DNA from: Sphingomonadales bacterium
Lineage (GTDB): Bacteria; Pseudomonadota; Alphaproteobacteria; Sphingomonadales; Sphingomonadaceae
NCBI GenBank assembly: GCA_017309275.1
Contig: JAFKLT010000055.1
Span: forward strand, 1 to 64,000
DNA length: 64,000 nucleotides
Direction: 5' to 3'
In this document: one piece after another, positions 1 to 8,673 of the stretch
Position numbering within the stretch: position 1 is the stretch's first letter
How the letters are laid out: the number at the start of each line of letters is the position of its first letter
Position numbers and translations under genes: made by a program
Notes under the pieces: model-generated
Seen by the model: the letters and a program-made list of their open reading frames with translations, nothing else
What the model was told of the DNA's origin: nothing
Database searches by the model: none

Positions 1-345
1 ATTGGTCGGGACCCGATCCGCGCGAAAGGCATCATGGCCAGCGGCGCATGACAAGGCCGCATCACAGGCCGGACACATGGCTGCACCAACCAGCAGACTG
101 CATCGTTCCAGAAACCGCTTGCCAACGGAGGGCCGTCCACACACGGCCATCAGTAGCCGAATGTACGTGGCATATGACGACCCCAATCACAGAGCTGACA
201 AACGATGGCAGTCGCGGCTTCGTTCGCGTCGAGACACGATGGAGCCGAGATACCGCGACGAGGGCGCGTGCTGGCGAATGTTTCGGGCACGCGCCCGGTC
301 TGCCCAAACGTCGCCAGCACAGCTGAATCCGAAGATCATCGTCGA
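1..345. other. No gene recognised
   Basis: I see no convincing gene here. The open frames on both strands overlap one another, lack a ribosome binding site and encode low-complexity Arg/Ser/Ala-rich peptides typical of GC-rich shadow frames. The stretch is the 3' flank of the minus-strand PRC-barrel gene, with no clear hairpin plus T-run. Confidence 0.5.
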
Positions 346-717
346 TCAGAGAACAGGATAGTTCAGGCCGTAATGGCCGTATATGCTGCGACCGAAAACA
401 TCATCATAGTCAGGCGCGCTGTCCGCCGCATAGTGCGGCGCGCTTTCTACCTGCTCTTTCGACAGATTCACGACATAGCCATTTTTGTCGGTATCGTATG
501 TGAGCATATCCCACGGGATCGGATAATGATCGCTGCCGAGGCCAAAAAGCCCGCCAAACTCGAGCACTGCGTGCTCGGCCTTGCCCGACTTCTTGTCGAT
601 CATGATATTCCGAACCGTGCCGAGTTTCTCGTTCTGGGAGTTATAGACCTTCGTTCCTTCGACCATGTCGGATGCGATGAGGCGGTGAGATTGGTTGCGT
701 TCGATGGTGTCGACCAT
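346..717 (-). CDS. PRC-barrel domain protein
   Basis: A 123-residue soluble protein. Residues about 10-80 form one PRC-barrel: LIASDMVEGTKV, then YNSQNEKLGTVRNIMID, then the acidic/hydrophobic repeat ending in the IPWDMLTYD strand. The tail is short, acidic and Tyr/Asp-rich. PRC-barrels occur in RimM, in photosynthetic reaction centres and in many stress-induced alphaproteobacterial proteins of unknown function; this one belongs to the last kind (YDTDKNGYVV motif). The ATG is preceded by GGAG seven bases upstream, which fixes the start. It is monocistronic, with about 390 bp upstream. A larger secreted protein with PRC-like repeats lies at 10.6 kb. Biochemical role unknown. Confidence 0.85.
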   Translation of the reverse strand: MVDTIERNQSHRLIASDMVEGTKVYNSQNEKLGTVRNIMIDKKSGKAEHAVLEFGGLFGLGSDHYPIPWDMLTYDTDKNGYVVNLSKEQVESAPHYAADSAPDYDDVFGRSIYGHYGLNYPVL

Positions 718-1110
718 GACAATTCTCCATGTTGATGGTTGGCCGCATACGATGCATGCGGAGCGCCCCCTCCCTGTCTAACCAACCGGTCACAGCCATG
801 GCCGTTGCATGAACCGGCATATATCTTTTGCAAAAGACGTTGGCATGAGGCGCTGCAACCGAGACCGGGCCTGCCGTGTAGAGCCGTCGTTCGCTCTGAC
901 CACCGATCATCGATCGCTCGCTACGGCGAACTCTGGACTAGCGAGCCGAGACCTCCGGACTCACCGCAAAACGGTAACTTCGGCTTAGGATTGATGATCG
1001 GGATCTGCCTGCGTGCAACCCCTGCTACGTCATCGATGAGCGCGATTGCGAACGGCAGTTGGACGGTTGCGGGTCAGCGCCGGCCTTTCCAACGAAAGCA
1101 ATTCGCTTGG
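718..1110. other. Intergenic region with a 14-bp palindrome
   Basis: No gene is supported in these 393 bases. They contain the promoter region of the minus-strand PRC-barrel gene and the 3' flank of the KdpD-like gene. A perfect 14-bp palindrome, TCTTTTGCAAAAGA, sits at 824-837, about 107 bp upstream of the PRC-barrel start, and could be a regulator site. I could not assign it to a known regulator. Confidence 0.4.
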
Positions 1111-2367
1111 TCATGCCCGGCGGCTTCGCATCTCGTCTTCAAGTCTCAGTCGCTCGTGCGCGAGGGACGCTTGGGCAATGATGGTCGACAGCAGCACCCG
1201 CTGGTCGGGTCTGATCGGTTCCGCCCCGTCGTCGCGCGCTATTCCCAGAACCGCAAGTTGTCCGAGCGATGTGGACAGCGGATGAAATTGCCAGTCGGAG
1301 GAGGATATCCGCGTCGTGCCCGCGCCAGCTTCCTCGGCATGACCGTGACACCATTCGAGCGCGGCGCGATCGACCGGGCCGAGCACCGGCTCTCCCGGCG
1401 CGGCACCCGAGATGACCAATGTTCCATTGCGTTCGCGGAATACGGCGGCGTTGAGATCGAGCAGGCCGTGGACATGTTCGCTCAATGTGGCGGCCGTGCT
1501 CTCCCAATCGCCATCGCGGGTCAGCCGCTGCGCAAGCGCGGCAAGGCTCGCATTTTCGCGCGCGCTTCTGTCGCTGAGGGTAAGGCGTCCCCGCACCTGC
1601 CCGGTCACTATGCTGACGTAGGTGGCGACGCCGAACAAGACCACAGCCATGACCAGATTTTGCGGTGCGGCCGGGTCGAAGCGGAAGGTGGGGGCGAGGA
1701 GGAAGAAATTATAGGCAAGCACGGACAGCACTGCACCGACGAGGGCCGGGCGCAGCCCAAAGCGGGCGGCGATACCGATCACCGGCAGGAGAAAGAGGAG
1801 GTCAAGCGATCGGGCAGGTATGAATAGATGGAGAAGTTTGGCGATCAGAAGGATCGCGCCGGTCGAGGCTGCGGCGATGGCATAGTGCGTCGCAGGCGTA
1901 CCTGCGGACATCCCCGCAGACGGTGCTGGCCGCCCTTTGTTTGGGGCGACGGGGATGATGTGCAGCAGAAGGTCGCTGTTTCGCGCCGATAATTCCTCGG
2001 CTGCCGATTTCCGCAAACGGTCGCGCCAGCGCCGGGCCGGCTGCGTTTCCATCACGAGATGAGCAGCGGGTGAAGTTTGAAGATGCTCGCAAATGCCGTC
2101 TGCGATCGTTGCTGCGGCGACCGTGGCCACGGTCCCACCGTGCCGCGCCGCATAATCGAGCGCGTCGGATGCGTGCGATCCAGCCGATCCGCCAAGGTCG
2201 GTCTCCGGCGTTTCGACGAAGATCGCTTCCCAGGCGAGGCCGAGCGCGCGCGCGAGTGTTTCCGCGGTGCGGACAACGTCCCCCGATGCTTCACTCCCGC
2301 TGATCAGCGCTGCGAGCGTCGGTTGAGACTTGGCTTCGCTTGACGATGGAATTGGGCTCTCCGTCAT
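1111..2367 (-). CDS. KdpD-like sensor protein lacking the histidine kinase domains
   Basis: A 418-residue protein matching the middle of KdpD. Residues about 15-150 look like the universal-stress-like domain. About 165-275 form the DUF4118 membrane bundle of four hydrophobic helices, including the NFFLLAPTFRF loop typical of KdpD. About 280-410 form a GAF-like domain ending in ASLAHERLRLEDEM. In full-length KdpD the next segment is HisKA with the SHDLRTPL phospho-acceptor box; here the frame stops nine residues later, and none of the three minus-strand frames downstream carries HisKA or HATPase motifs. The N-terminal KdpD Walker domain is also absent. No kdpFABC or response regulator is nearby. 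It could be a degenerate sensor or a stand-alone K+/osmotic sensing module. The ATG follows GAGG at eight bases. Confidence 0.8.
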   Translation of the reverse strand: MTESPIPSSSEAKSQPTLAALISGSEASGDVVRTAETLARALGLAWEAIFVETPETDLGGSAGSHASDALDYAARHGGTVATVAAATIADGICEHLQTSPAAHLVMETQPARRWRDRLRKSAAEELSARNSDLLLHIIPVAPNKGRPAPSAGMSAGTPATHYAIAAASTGAILLIAKLLHLFIPARSLDLLFLLPVIGIAARFGLRPALVGAVLSVLAYNFFLLAPTFRFDPAAPQNLVMAVVLFGVATYVSIVTGQVRGRLTLSDRSARENASLAALAQRLTRDGDWESTAATLSEHVHGLLDLNAAVFRERNGTLVISGAAPGEPVLGPVDRAALEWCHGHAEEAGAGTTRISSSDWQFHPLSTSLGQLAVLGIARDDGAEPIRPDQRVLLSTIIAQASLAHERLRLEDEMRSRRA

Positions 2368-2484
2368 CGCCCAGGCCTCGCATCTGCGCCTGACCGGTAT
2401 CGCAAGTACAACCAGGCCCGTCCGGCTCTCCGGACGGCGTTCCGCGCAATGCGATCATCCCGACCGGACCCGGACGGCAGAAAG

Positions 2485-3381
2485 CTAGGATGTGCCAAGG
2501 CGCTTCGCCATGCTTGTGCGTGCCTCGGCCGTATAGCCATGGCGCTGGTAGAATGCCGCCACCTGCTCGTTTCCTTGCCTGATCTGAAGGTTGATCTTCG
2601 AGCAACCCAGGCCTTGCAATGCGGACTCAGCTTCTTCCAGCAAGGCGGTGCCGATTCCGGATCGCCGGTATGAAGGTGAAACGGCGAGAGAATAGAGCCA
2701 CCCCCGATGACCGTCATAGCCTGCCATAGCGGTGCCGATCACGGCCGCGTCTGATTCCGCGACGAAAAACAGGTCCGGCTGGAAATGCATCTTCGCCGGG
2801 ATCGCCCGATCGGCTCGGTTCCACGACGGGTCGTCGGGGAAGCATTGCTGCCAAAGCGTATCTACGCTTGCAAAGTCGCCGGGTTCATAGAGCCGCACAC
2901 GAACATTTTTCGAAGAAGCGCGGCTCCCCGAGCGCATGGCCGCGGGCGCCGCGACGGTATCGGGCAGACTTCTTGGCGGCGGATTTCTTTCGTGCTGGAC
3001 GATCGTGTCGGGAAAGGTCAGCCAGTGGTGCTTGTCCGAGGTCCAGACCGCCTGAGTCGGCGCGGCGAATGCTGCGTCCGCAAATGAACCCGCCGCCACG
3101 CCAGCGAGATGCGGCATCCGGTCCGGCTCCCACCAGAGCGTCGACCCGCAGTCCATGCAGAAATGAAAGGTAACGGGATGACCGCTCGCCGATGGCCTCC
3201 GAAAATGTCGTGCTTGCCCTTCGAGGAGCCGGACCGCTTCGCGCGGGAAGAAGGCCGCGACGCTGAAGAGCGAGCCGGTGCGGCGCTGGCAGTCGAAGCA
3301 GTTGCAAAGCGACACCTTGACAGGTTCGCCCTCGCACCCGAGCCGAAGCGTGCGGCAGTGACAGCTGGCCTCCCGAAACAT
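2485..3381 (-). CDS. GFA/CENP-V-type zinc protein fused to a GNAT acetyltransferase
   Basis: One uninterrupted frame carries two domains. The first about 125 residues are a GFA (glutathione-dependent formaldehyde-activating, CENP-V fold) domain with the zinc cysteines SCHC, CNCFDCQRRTG and FCMDCGSTLWW. A Pro/Ser/Ala-rich linker of about 30 residues follows. The last about 135 residues are a GNAT N-acetyltransferase with the acetyl-CoA loop SYRRSGIGTALL and the terminal FYQRHGY motif. I chose the ATG at 3381 (MFREASCHC); the frame is open back to 3453, but those 24 residues precede the GFA fold. An internal ATG near the linker has no clear ribosome site, so a true fusion is more likely than two genes. 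GFA proteins bind glutathione adducts; the acetyl acceptor is unknown. Confidence 0.75.
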   Translation of the reverse strand: MFREASCHCRTLRLGCEGEPVKVSLCNCFDCQRRTGSLFSVAAFFPREAVRLLEGQARHFRRPSASGHPVTFHFCMDCGSTLWWEPDRMPHLAGVAAGSFADAAFAAPTQAVWTSDKHHWLTFPDTIVQHERNPPPRSLPDTVAAPAAMRSGSRASSKNVRVRLYEPGDFASVDTLWQQCFPDDPSWNRADRAIPAKMHFQPDLFFVAESDAAVIGTAMAGYDGHRGWLYSLAVSPSYRRSGIGTALLEEAESALQGLGCSKINLQIRQGNEQVAAFYQRHGYTAEARTSMAKRLGTS

Positions 3382-3449
3382 CGCGCCACTAAAACAGCAA
3401 GGCGTGCCGACGGCAAGCCCGTGTCGGCGTAAGCTTTTGGCGCATTGGT

Positions 3450-3568
3450 CCAATATTTTGCCGCCCTGTCGATCTAGCCAGCGCGTGCGACCCAGGAGAG
3501 CTCGCCTTCAAACGAGGGCGGTTTTCCATATCTTGCGCCCGTCGGACTGGTTCCGGCGGGCGCTTTTT
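3450..3568 (+). ncRNA. Candidate small RNA ending in an intrinsic terminator
   Basis: Between two minus-strand genes the plus strand carries a strong intrinsic terminator: GCGCCCGTCGGA (3535-3546), loop CTGGT, TCCGGCGGGCGC (3552-3563), then TTTTT. No plus-strand gene lies upstream to need it. The preceding about 80 bases can form a further hairpin around CGCCTTCAAACGAGGGCG. This arrangement suits a short plus-strand RNA, but I see no clear promoter, and the element may simply act on minus-strand transcription. Confidence 0.25.
3535..3568 (+). terminator. Intrinsic terminator hairpin
   Basis: Twelve-base-pair GC-rich stem (one G-T wobble) with a five-base loop, followed by five T on the plus strand. 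On the minus strand, the coding direction of both neighbours, the stem is preceded by A5 and not followed by T. Confidence 0.6.
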
Positions 3569-3614
3569 CAGATCGCTCCGTTATGGGGATCACCGGCGAC
3601 TGCGATGTTTGCCG

Positions 3615-4484
3615 TCACGCTTGCCTTGGAGCGAGACCCTTGGGCTCGGCACCCGGAATGCTGGCTTCCATGTCCTTGTTCTCGGGGAAGATGGGCCAAA
3701 GAAGTTGCTGGCCGAGCGTCGCCGGGGGAAGATTCTCGACTCCATAGCTCTGCGGATACGTCCGCGTGATCTTCGCGGTGCCGAACAGCACGTCCCAGAA
3801 GAAGAGCAGGTTTCCGAAGTTGCCCTTATAGTGGACGGCAGGGTCCGCGAGATGACGGCCATGATGGGCGTGATGGGTGGCGGGCGTGCTGACCGTCCGT
3901 TCGACCAGCCACATGATCGGCGAGAGAGCCTTGATGCGATACAGCGGGCGATCCCATGCGACGTCGCTGTGCGCGCCGATGATCACAGCCATCTTCACGA
4001 CGAGGTAGCCGGCGTAGAACCAGCCGAGACCGAGATAGACGAGCACGCCGGCAAACCAGATGCTTGGCATCAGGGCATAATAGATGATGTTGTTGCGGTA
4101 GACGAGGCGCATGCTCATGTAGCGGGCATTGTGGTGTGCGCGATGAAGGTTGTAGAGCCAGGCATAGCTATGGCTCGCCCGGTGCCACCAATATTGCATC
4201 ATGTCCTCGAAAACGAGAAACAGCGCGAGCGCCGCGACGAACGGCAGGTGGGTTAACACGCCTTCATATTGCGGAAAGAAGCGTTGCCCTGCCGCCCCGA
4301 CGATCAAGAGGATCGTCGGCTGCGTGATGGCCAGCAGGACGAACGTGCTGACCGCTTCCAGGATGCCGTCGTCGCGCGTCTGTTCGGCCTTCGAGAACAG
4401 CCTTGTCGATGCAAGTTCGAGGAGGCCGAAGGCCAGATAGATACCAATGACGATGAGACTCGATTGTGCGGTTGTCAGGTGCAT
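3615..4484 (-). CDS. Sterol desaturase / fatty acid hydroxylase family membrane protein
   Basis: A 289-residue integral membrane di-iron enzyme. Three to four hydrophobic segments occupy the first about 110 residues. The histidine clusters typical of the FA_hydroxylase superfamily follow: WWHRASH, NLHRAHHN, and ATHHAHHGRH near residue 220. These coordinate two irons for O2-dependent hydroxylation or desaturation of a lipid. The frame is open further upstream to 4832, but that part overlaps the divergent Crp gene. The ATG at 4484 follows GGGAGA at five bases and starts just before the first membrane helix, so I chose it. The about 100 bp between this gene and the divergent regulator probably holds both promoters. 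Lipid substrate unknown; a hydroxylated membrane or hopanoid lipid would fit the stress-related neighbours. Confidence 0.85.
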   Translation of the reverse strand: MHLTTAQSSLIVIGIYLAFGLLELASTRLFSKAEQTRDDGILEAVSTFVLLAITQPTILLIVGAAGQRFFPQYEGVLTHLPFVAALALFLVFEDMMQYWWHRASHSYAWLYNLHRAHHNARYMSMRLVYRNNIIYYALMPSIWFAGVLVYLGLGWFYAGYLVVKMAVIIGAHSDVAWDRPLYRIKALSPIMWLVERTVSTPATHHAHHGRHLADPAVHYKGNFGNLLFFWDVLFGTAKITRTYPQSYGVENLPPATLGQQLLWPIFPENKDMEASIPGAEPKGLAPRQA

Positions 4485-4583
4485 GGCCGTCTCCCGGTTG
4501 GCATGCGATCCTTTGCCGCTTGCCATCAGCCGCCCAATGCCACAGCAATGCATCCCGGAATGCAAAGAAGTTATCATTTCGCG

Positions 4584-5228
4584 ATGGCCGAACGATCCAG
4601 GCTTTCCGCGCAAGAACTCGCGCAGCTCACTGCGCGCGTGCGCGTACAGACATTTGAAGCGGGGCAGTTCGTGCAGCATCAGGGCGATCCGGGCGACGCC
4701 TTCTGGGCGGTCGTCGATGGCCATGTCGCGATTGGCCGCTTCAGCGAAGACGGGAGCTTCACGCATTTCGCCACCCTCGGTGCGGGCGACCTGTTCGGCG
4801 AGTTGGCGTTCTTCACCGGGGTGCCGCGACAAGTCGATGCGATAGCGGACCGAGGGGCGCGTTTGATCGCGATCGACCGCGCCATGCTACGACAGTTAAT
4901 GGCCGCCGATGTCGGATGGGCTGAACTGCTCCTTCGCAGCCTTTCCCGGCAGCTTGCGGGTGCCCTCGATATCATAGACGCCGAGCGCCGGTTGAGCGCG
5001 ACAGAACGACTGGCGGAGCTTCTCGTGACGATGGCACGCGATAGCGAGGGTCGCGACGCCGTATACGGAACACAGCAGCAGCTTGCCGATCTGCTTGGTG
5101 TCTCGCGCGTGACGGTGGGAGCCGCGCTCGGCGAACTAGCGAAGCGCGGTCTCGTCGAGCGGCGGTACCGCGAGGTTCGCCTGTGCGGCCAGCTTGCCTT
5201 TCAGGCAGCGGGAGAGGAGGCTGGCTGA
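4584..5228 (+). CDS. Crp/Fnr family transcriptional regulator
   Basis: A 214-residue regulator. The N-terminal cyclic-nucleotide-binding-like beta roll (residues about 5-120) contains GDPGDAFWAVVDG and a GDLFGELAFFTG turn. A dimerisation helix follows, then a C-terminal winged helix with LADLLGVSRVTVGAAL as recognition element. There is no FNR-type cysteine cluster, so it is probably not an oxygen-sensing Fe-S member; the ligand is unknown. The chosen start is the ATG of MAERSRLS. Two upstream in-frame ATGs (MHPG, MQRS) would add 9-14 residues. It is divergent from the sterol-desaturase-like gene, which it may control. Confidence 0.85.
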   Translation: MAERSRLSAQELAQLTARVRVQTFEAGQFVQHQGDPGDAFWAVVDGHVAIGRFSEDGSFTHFATLGAGDLFGELAFFTGVPRQVDAIADRGARLIAIDRAMLRQLMAADVGWAELLLRSLSRQLAGALDIIDAERRLSATERLAELLVTMARDSEGRDAVYGTQQQLADLLGVSRVTVGAALGELAKRGLVERRYREVRLCGQLAFQAAGEEAG

Positions 5229-5550
5229 GCGTGGCACATTGGCCCGCATAGGCTATCGGAGCCGGTGAGACGGGAGAACCGCGCCATCAAAGCGTCCCCG
5301 CTGGAAGGACTGAACCCACGGGACCTGTGGCCGCCCTCGATTCCGCTTGTGTGGGACGCTTCGGGCGCCGCTCGCCTGCAATCAGGCGTGGTTCGCGGGT
5401 TGCTTTTCGGTTGTTATGCCGCCCATTGATCCTCTGATGCGGTGCTTCGTCAGGCCGAGTTCCGGATGACAGCTTTCGCACGCAACGACGCGATGCTCGA
5501 TCCCACCTTTCGGCTTGCCTTCGGATCGGGTCGCCGTCAGGCAAGGCCTC
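5229..5550. other. Intergenic region with a long-spaced inverted repeat
   Basis: No gene recognised in these 322 bases. A 9-bp perfect inverted repeat, AAGCGTCCC at 5290-5298 and GGGACGCTT at 5353-5361, is separated by 54 bases. It could be the base of a larger RNA fold downstream of the Crp gene. The promoter of the DUF389 gene should lie here, but I cannot pick out its elements. Confidence 0.4.
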
Positions 5551-7035
5551 ATGTCAAACTTCTCTCAGTCCCTTTCGCTTCGCAGCCGCTCGGTCAGGCG
5601 CTGGTGGCTCCGCGATGTCGTCGGTAGCGTCGATCATGGCGACGTCGTCACGCGGGTCCGCGCCGAGGGCGGCTGGAACGGACATTATGCGTTCATGACG
5701 CTCATGTCGGGTGGGATCGCCATTCTCGGCCTGCTGCTGTCATCGCCGGCGGTCGTCATCGGCGCCATGCTGATTTCGCCGCTGATGGGGCCGATCGTTG
5801 CACTCGGGTTCGCGCTCGCGACCTTCGATTCGGAAGAAATCTACCGCTCGCTCGTGGCGCTTGGCCTCGGCATCTTGCTGGCGGTCGGGTTCAGCGTGCT
5901 GATCGTGCTCGTCTCGCCGCTGCAAACGGTCACCGCGGAAATCGCCGCGCGAACAAGGCCCAATCTTTTCGATCTTCTTGTCGCGCTCTTCTCGGGCCTC
6001 GCTGGCGCTTATTCGATGGTAAGGGGGCGGCACGGCGCGATCGTCGGGGTCGCAATCGCCACCGCGCTCATGCCGCCGCTCGCCACGATCGGCTTCGGTA
6101 TCGCCACCGCGAACGGAACGGTTTTCGGGGGTGCCGGTCTCCTGTTCCTCACCAACCTCATGGTCATTGCCCTCGCGTCCGCGATCATGGCGCGGCTCTA
6201 TGGTTTCGGGCACGCGCTATCTCCCGAACAGACACGTCTTCAGGCAACGCTGATAGCCATTACCTTCCTCGGTCTCGGCATTCCGCTCGGTCTTGCGCTC
6301 AAGCAGATCGCCTGGGAGGCAGTGGCCTCGCGGCAGGCAAGCGAAACCATCAAGAACCAGTTCGGCGACGACGCCCGTATTGCCGACCTCCAGATCAATT
6401 TTGCGGCCCAGCCTGTTGTGGTGACGGCGACCGTGCTGACGCCGCGCGTGGTGGCGGACGCCGAACGGAACGCGGGGAAAAGACTGATCGCGGCGCTCGG
6501 GCAGCCCGTCCGGCTCGAGATCGATCAACTCCGTGTGGGGAGCGGGGACGCCGACAAGAGCCAGGTATCGGCGGCGCGCAACTCGTCGGTAAACCTGGCG
6601 CCCGCGCGCCTTGCCGAAAAGCTGGCGCTCGCCGGGGGCGTGGGGATAGAGGATGTCCTCATCGATGCGGACCATCGCCGCGCCGTCGTGCGCGCGGCAC
6701 CGCTCGGCAACGCCGACCTTGCAAGTTTTCGCGAACTCGAAACGCGCATTGCGGCCAGCGAACCGAACTGGAAGGTCGAGATCGTACCGCCGCTGCTCGC
6801 GTTGCCCCCTATCAGCTTCGATCGCGAGGGCGAACTCGATGCAGCCGGCGCCGAGGCGGCGGCCGTTGCGGGCTGGGCTGCCAGGCGCCTCGGACTGCCG
6901 GTCACCTTGAGCGGCGGGACACCCGCTCTACGCGAGACGACCGCAAAGGCGCTCGGCTTGCCAGATGACAGCGTAGTAATGCGGCCGGGTGGCGCCGCGC
7001 TAACGATCGAGTGGAGCGCGCCTGCAGCTCTCTGA
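5551..7035 (+). CDS. DUF389 (TIGR00341-type) multi-pass membrane protein
   Basis: A 494-residue protein. Its first about 230 residues contain at least six hydrophobic helices with the family signature VIGAMLISPLMGPI and, later, a second MPPLATIGFGIA element. The C-terminal half is soluble and Ala/Glu-rich. DUF389 proteins are widespread putative transport or channel-like membrane proteins without a settled function. The ATG at 5551 follows AAGG five bases upstream; an in-frame ATG twelve codons earlier lacks this. It stands between the Crp gene and nhaA in the same direction, so a role in ion or osmotic balance is plausible but unproven. Confidence 0.8.
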   Translation: MSNFSQSLSLRSRSVRRWWLRDVVGSVDHGDVVTRVRAEGGWNGHYAFMTLMSGGIAILGLLLSSPAVVIGAMLISPLMGPIVALGFALATFDSEEIYRSLVALGLGILLAVGFSVLIVLVSPLQTVTAEIAARTRPNLFDLLVALFSGLAGAYSMVRGRHGAIVGVAIATALMPPLATIGFGIATANGTVFGGAGLLFLTNLMVIALASAIMARLYGFGHALSPEQTRLQATLIAITFLGLGIPLGLALKQIAWEAVASRQASETIKNQFGDDARIADLQINFAAQPVVVTATVLTPRVVADAERNAGKRLIAALGQPVRLEIDQLRVGSGDADKSQVSAARNSSVNLAPARLAEKLALAGGVGIEDVLIDADHRRAVVRAAPLGNADLASFRELETRIAASEPNWKVEIVPPLLALPPISFDREGELDAAGAEAAAVAGWAARRLGLPVTLSGGTPALRETTAKALGLPDDSVVMRPGGAALTIEWSAPAAL

Positions 7036-7211
7036 AGGGGTGAGGGGAGGCAGGAAGGCGAGTAGGGGTGGCGCACAGATGACGTCTTGTGTGTCGGTGT
7101 TGATTGAAGGTTTGTCCGGACTATAAGGGCCGCTGGCGTGTGCTGCGTGCGCCCGGGCTTGCCCTCAATACGGAGACTGGTTCGACCTTTTTTCCGTGAG
7201 GAGCGCAGCGC

Positions 7212-8459
7212 ATGACTGCTTCGACACCCCGGCCCGCGACGGGCTTTGTTTCGGCCCTACGCAAATTTCTCGAGAGCGCGGCGGCGGGCGGCATCGTGCT
7301 GATGGTCGCGGCTGCACTCGCCATGCTGGTCGCGAACTCGCCCCTCGCATCCGCCTATTTCGGGGCGCTCCACGCCTATATTGGCGGTCTCTCGCTCCTT
7401 CACTGGATCAACGACGGGCTGATGGCGATCTTCTTTCTGTACGTCGGTCTCGAGATCAAGCGCGAACTGGTCGATGGCCGGCTCGCAAGCTGGGATCAGC
7501 GCCGCCTGCCGGTGCTCGCTGCCGCGGCGGGTATGGCCGTGCCCGCCGCCATCTATCTGGTGGTGGCAGGGGGTGAGCCAATGTTCCGGAATGGTTGGGC
7601 CATCCCGGCCGCCACTGACATCGCCTTTGCGATCGGCGTGCTCGCGCTGCTCGGCGAGCGCGCGCCGACCTCGCTCAAGCTCTTCCTCGTGACCGTCGCG
7701 ATTGTCGACGACATGGGAGCGGTCGCGATCATCGCCTTTTTCTATACTTCGCAGATCGACCTCGTCGCTTTGCTTGCCGCGACTGCAATCCTCGGGATCA
7801 TGTTCGCGCTCAATCGCCGCGGCGTCAGGTCGCTGGCACTTTACCTGATCTTCTTCGGCCTGCTCTGGTTTGCCGTGTTGCAGTCGGGCATTCATGCGAC
7901 CATTGCCGGCGTGCTCGCCGCCTTCGCAATCCCGATCGTGAAAACGCCCGGGCATCCCGACGCGGAAGACTCGCCGCTGCATCGGCTGGAACATGCGCTC
8001 GATTTCCCCGTCTCTTATCTGATCGTACCGATCTTCGGCTTTGCCAATGCGGGCGTCGCGCTGTCGGGCATCAGATTCAGCGACCTTCTCGCGCCCGTTC
8101 CCCTCGGCATCGCGGCCGGCTTGTTCGTTGGCAAACAGCTGGGAATTTTCGCCGCGATCTGGCTTGCGGTCCGGACGGGCTTCGCCGCCAAACCTAGGGG
8201 TGCGACATGGCTCCAGATCTATGCGGTCGCGGTCATCTGCGGCATCGGCTTCACGATGAGCCTGTTCATCGGCGGCCTGGCCTTTGCCGACCCGTTGCTC
8301 GTCGAAGAGGCCAAGCTGGGTACGCTTGCAGGGTCGCTCGCCGCTGCGCTGGCGGGCTTCCTGCTGCTCCGATTCGCGCCGCTCGCCGGAGACAGCGCGA
8401 TGCGGGAGGACGCGCTTGCGCGCGAAATCGATTCAGGTGTCGACTCACGTGACGCCTGA
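7212..8459 (+). CDS. nhaA: Na+/H+ antiporter NhaA
   Basis: A 415-residue inner-membrane antiporter that expels Na+ in exchange for about two H+. It contains the NhaA hallmarks: GGIVLMVAAALAML in the first helix, a conserved Asp in AATDIAFAIG (D136), and the ion-binding aspartate pair in AIVDDMGA (D166, D167), corresponding to D133/D163/D164 of the E. coli protein. The terminal GIGFTMSLFIGGLAF helix is also typical. The ATG is preceded by GAGGAG at a good distance. Monocistronic. One of several ion-homeostasis genes in this block (SLC13-like, CPA antiporter, ClC, KdpD-like), which matches the ectoine locus nearby. Confidence 0.95.
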   Translation: MTASTPRPATGFVSALRKFLESAAAGGIVLMVAAALAMLVANSPLASAYFGALHAYIGGLSLLHWINDGLMAIFFLYVGLEIKRELVDGRLASWDQRRLPVLAAAAGMAVPAAIYLVVAGGEPMFRNGWAIPAATDIAFAIGVLALLGERAPTSLKLFLVTVAIVDDMGAVAIIAFFYTSQIDLVALLAATAILGIMFALNRRGVRSLALYLIFFGLLWFAVLQSGIHATIAGVLAAFAIPIVKTPGHPDAEDSPLHRLEHALDFPVSYLIVPIFGFANAGVALSGIRFSDLLAPVPLGIAAGLFVGKQLGIFAAIWLAVRTGFAAKPRGATWLQIYAVAVICGIGFTMSLFIGGLAFADPLLVEEAKLGTLAGSLAAALAGFLLLRFAPLAGDSAMREDALAREIDSGVDSRDA

Positions 8460-8529
8460 GCACCTTGGCGCAGTCGCATGCGCTCGCTCCTCCAGACTTG
8501 GCAACTAACGGCTTTCCGCGGGAAGCGGG

Positions 8530-8634
8530 CTAATCGTCGCTGCGCGACCGCAAAATGACGATCGCGGTGCAAATGAGCATGATCCCGGCCGCTGCAAGGC
8601 CGATTGTGATCAACGGGCTATGCATGGTTCCCAT
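8530..8634 (-). CDS. Possible 34-residue single-helix membrane peptide
   Basis: A short frame starting 39 bases after the stop of the minus-strand SLC13-type permease. It encodes a 34-residue peptide with a short polar N-terminus, one hydrophobic segment (ITIGLAAAGIMLICTAIVIL) and a basic/acidic tail RSRSDD, the layout of a small membrane protein with the positive end inside. The ribosome site is weak (GAAGAA about 11 bases upstream). It may be cotranscribed with the permease. I cannot exclude a chance frame. Confidence 0.35.
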   Translation of the reverse strand: MGTMHSPLITIGLAAAGIMLICTAIVILRSRSDD

Positions 8635-8673
8635 CGTCGCCAGTTCTTCGTTCGCTGTCAAATCGCCGGCTTG

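Noticed and set aside
739-1827. Long plus-strand frame of 362 codons opposite the KdpD-like gene
   Set aside because: It mirrors the minus-strand KdpD-like coding region, is Arg/Gly/Ala-rich without a domain, and has no ribosome site; typical GC-rich shadow frame.
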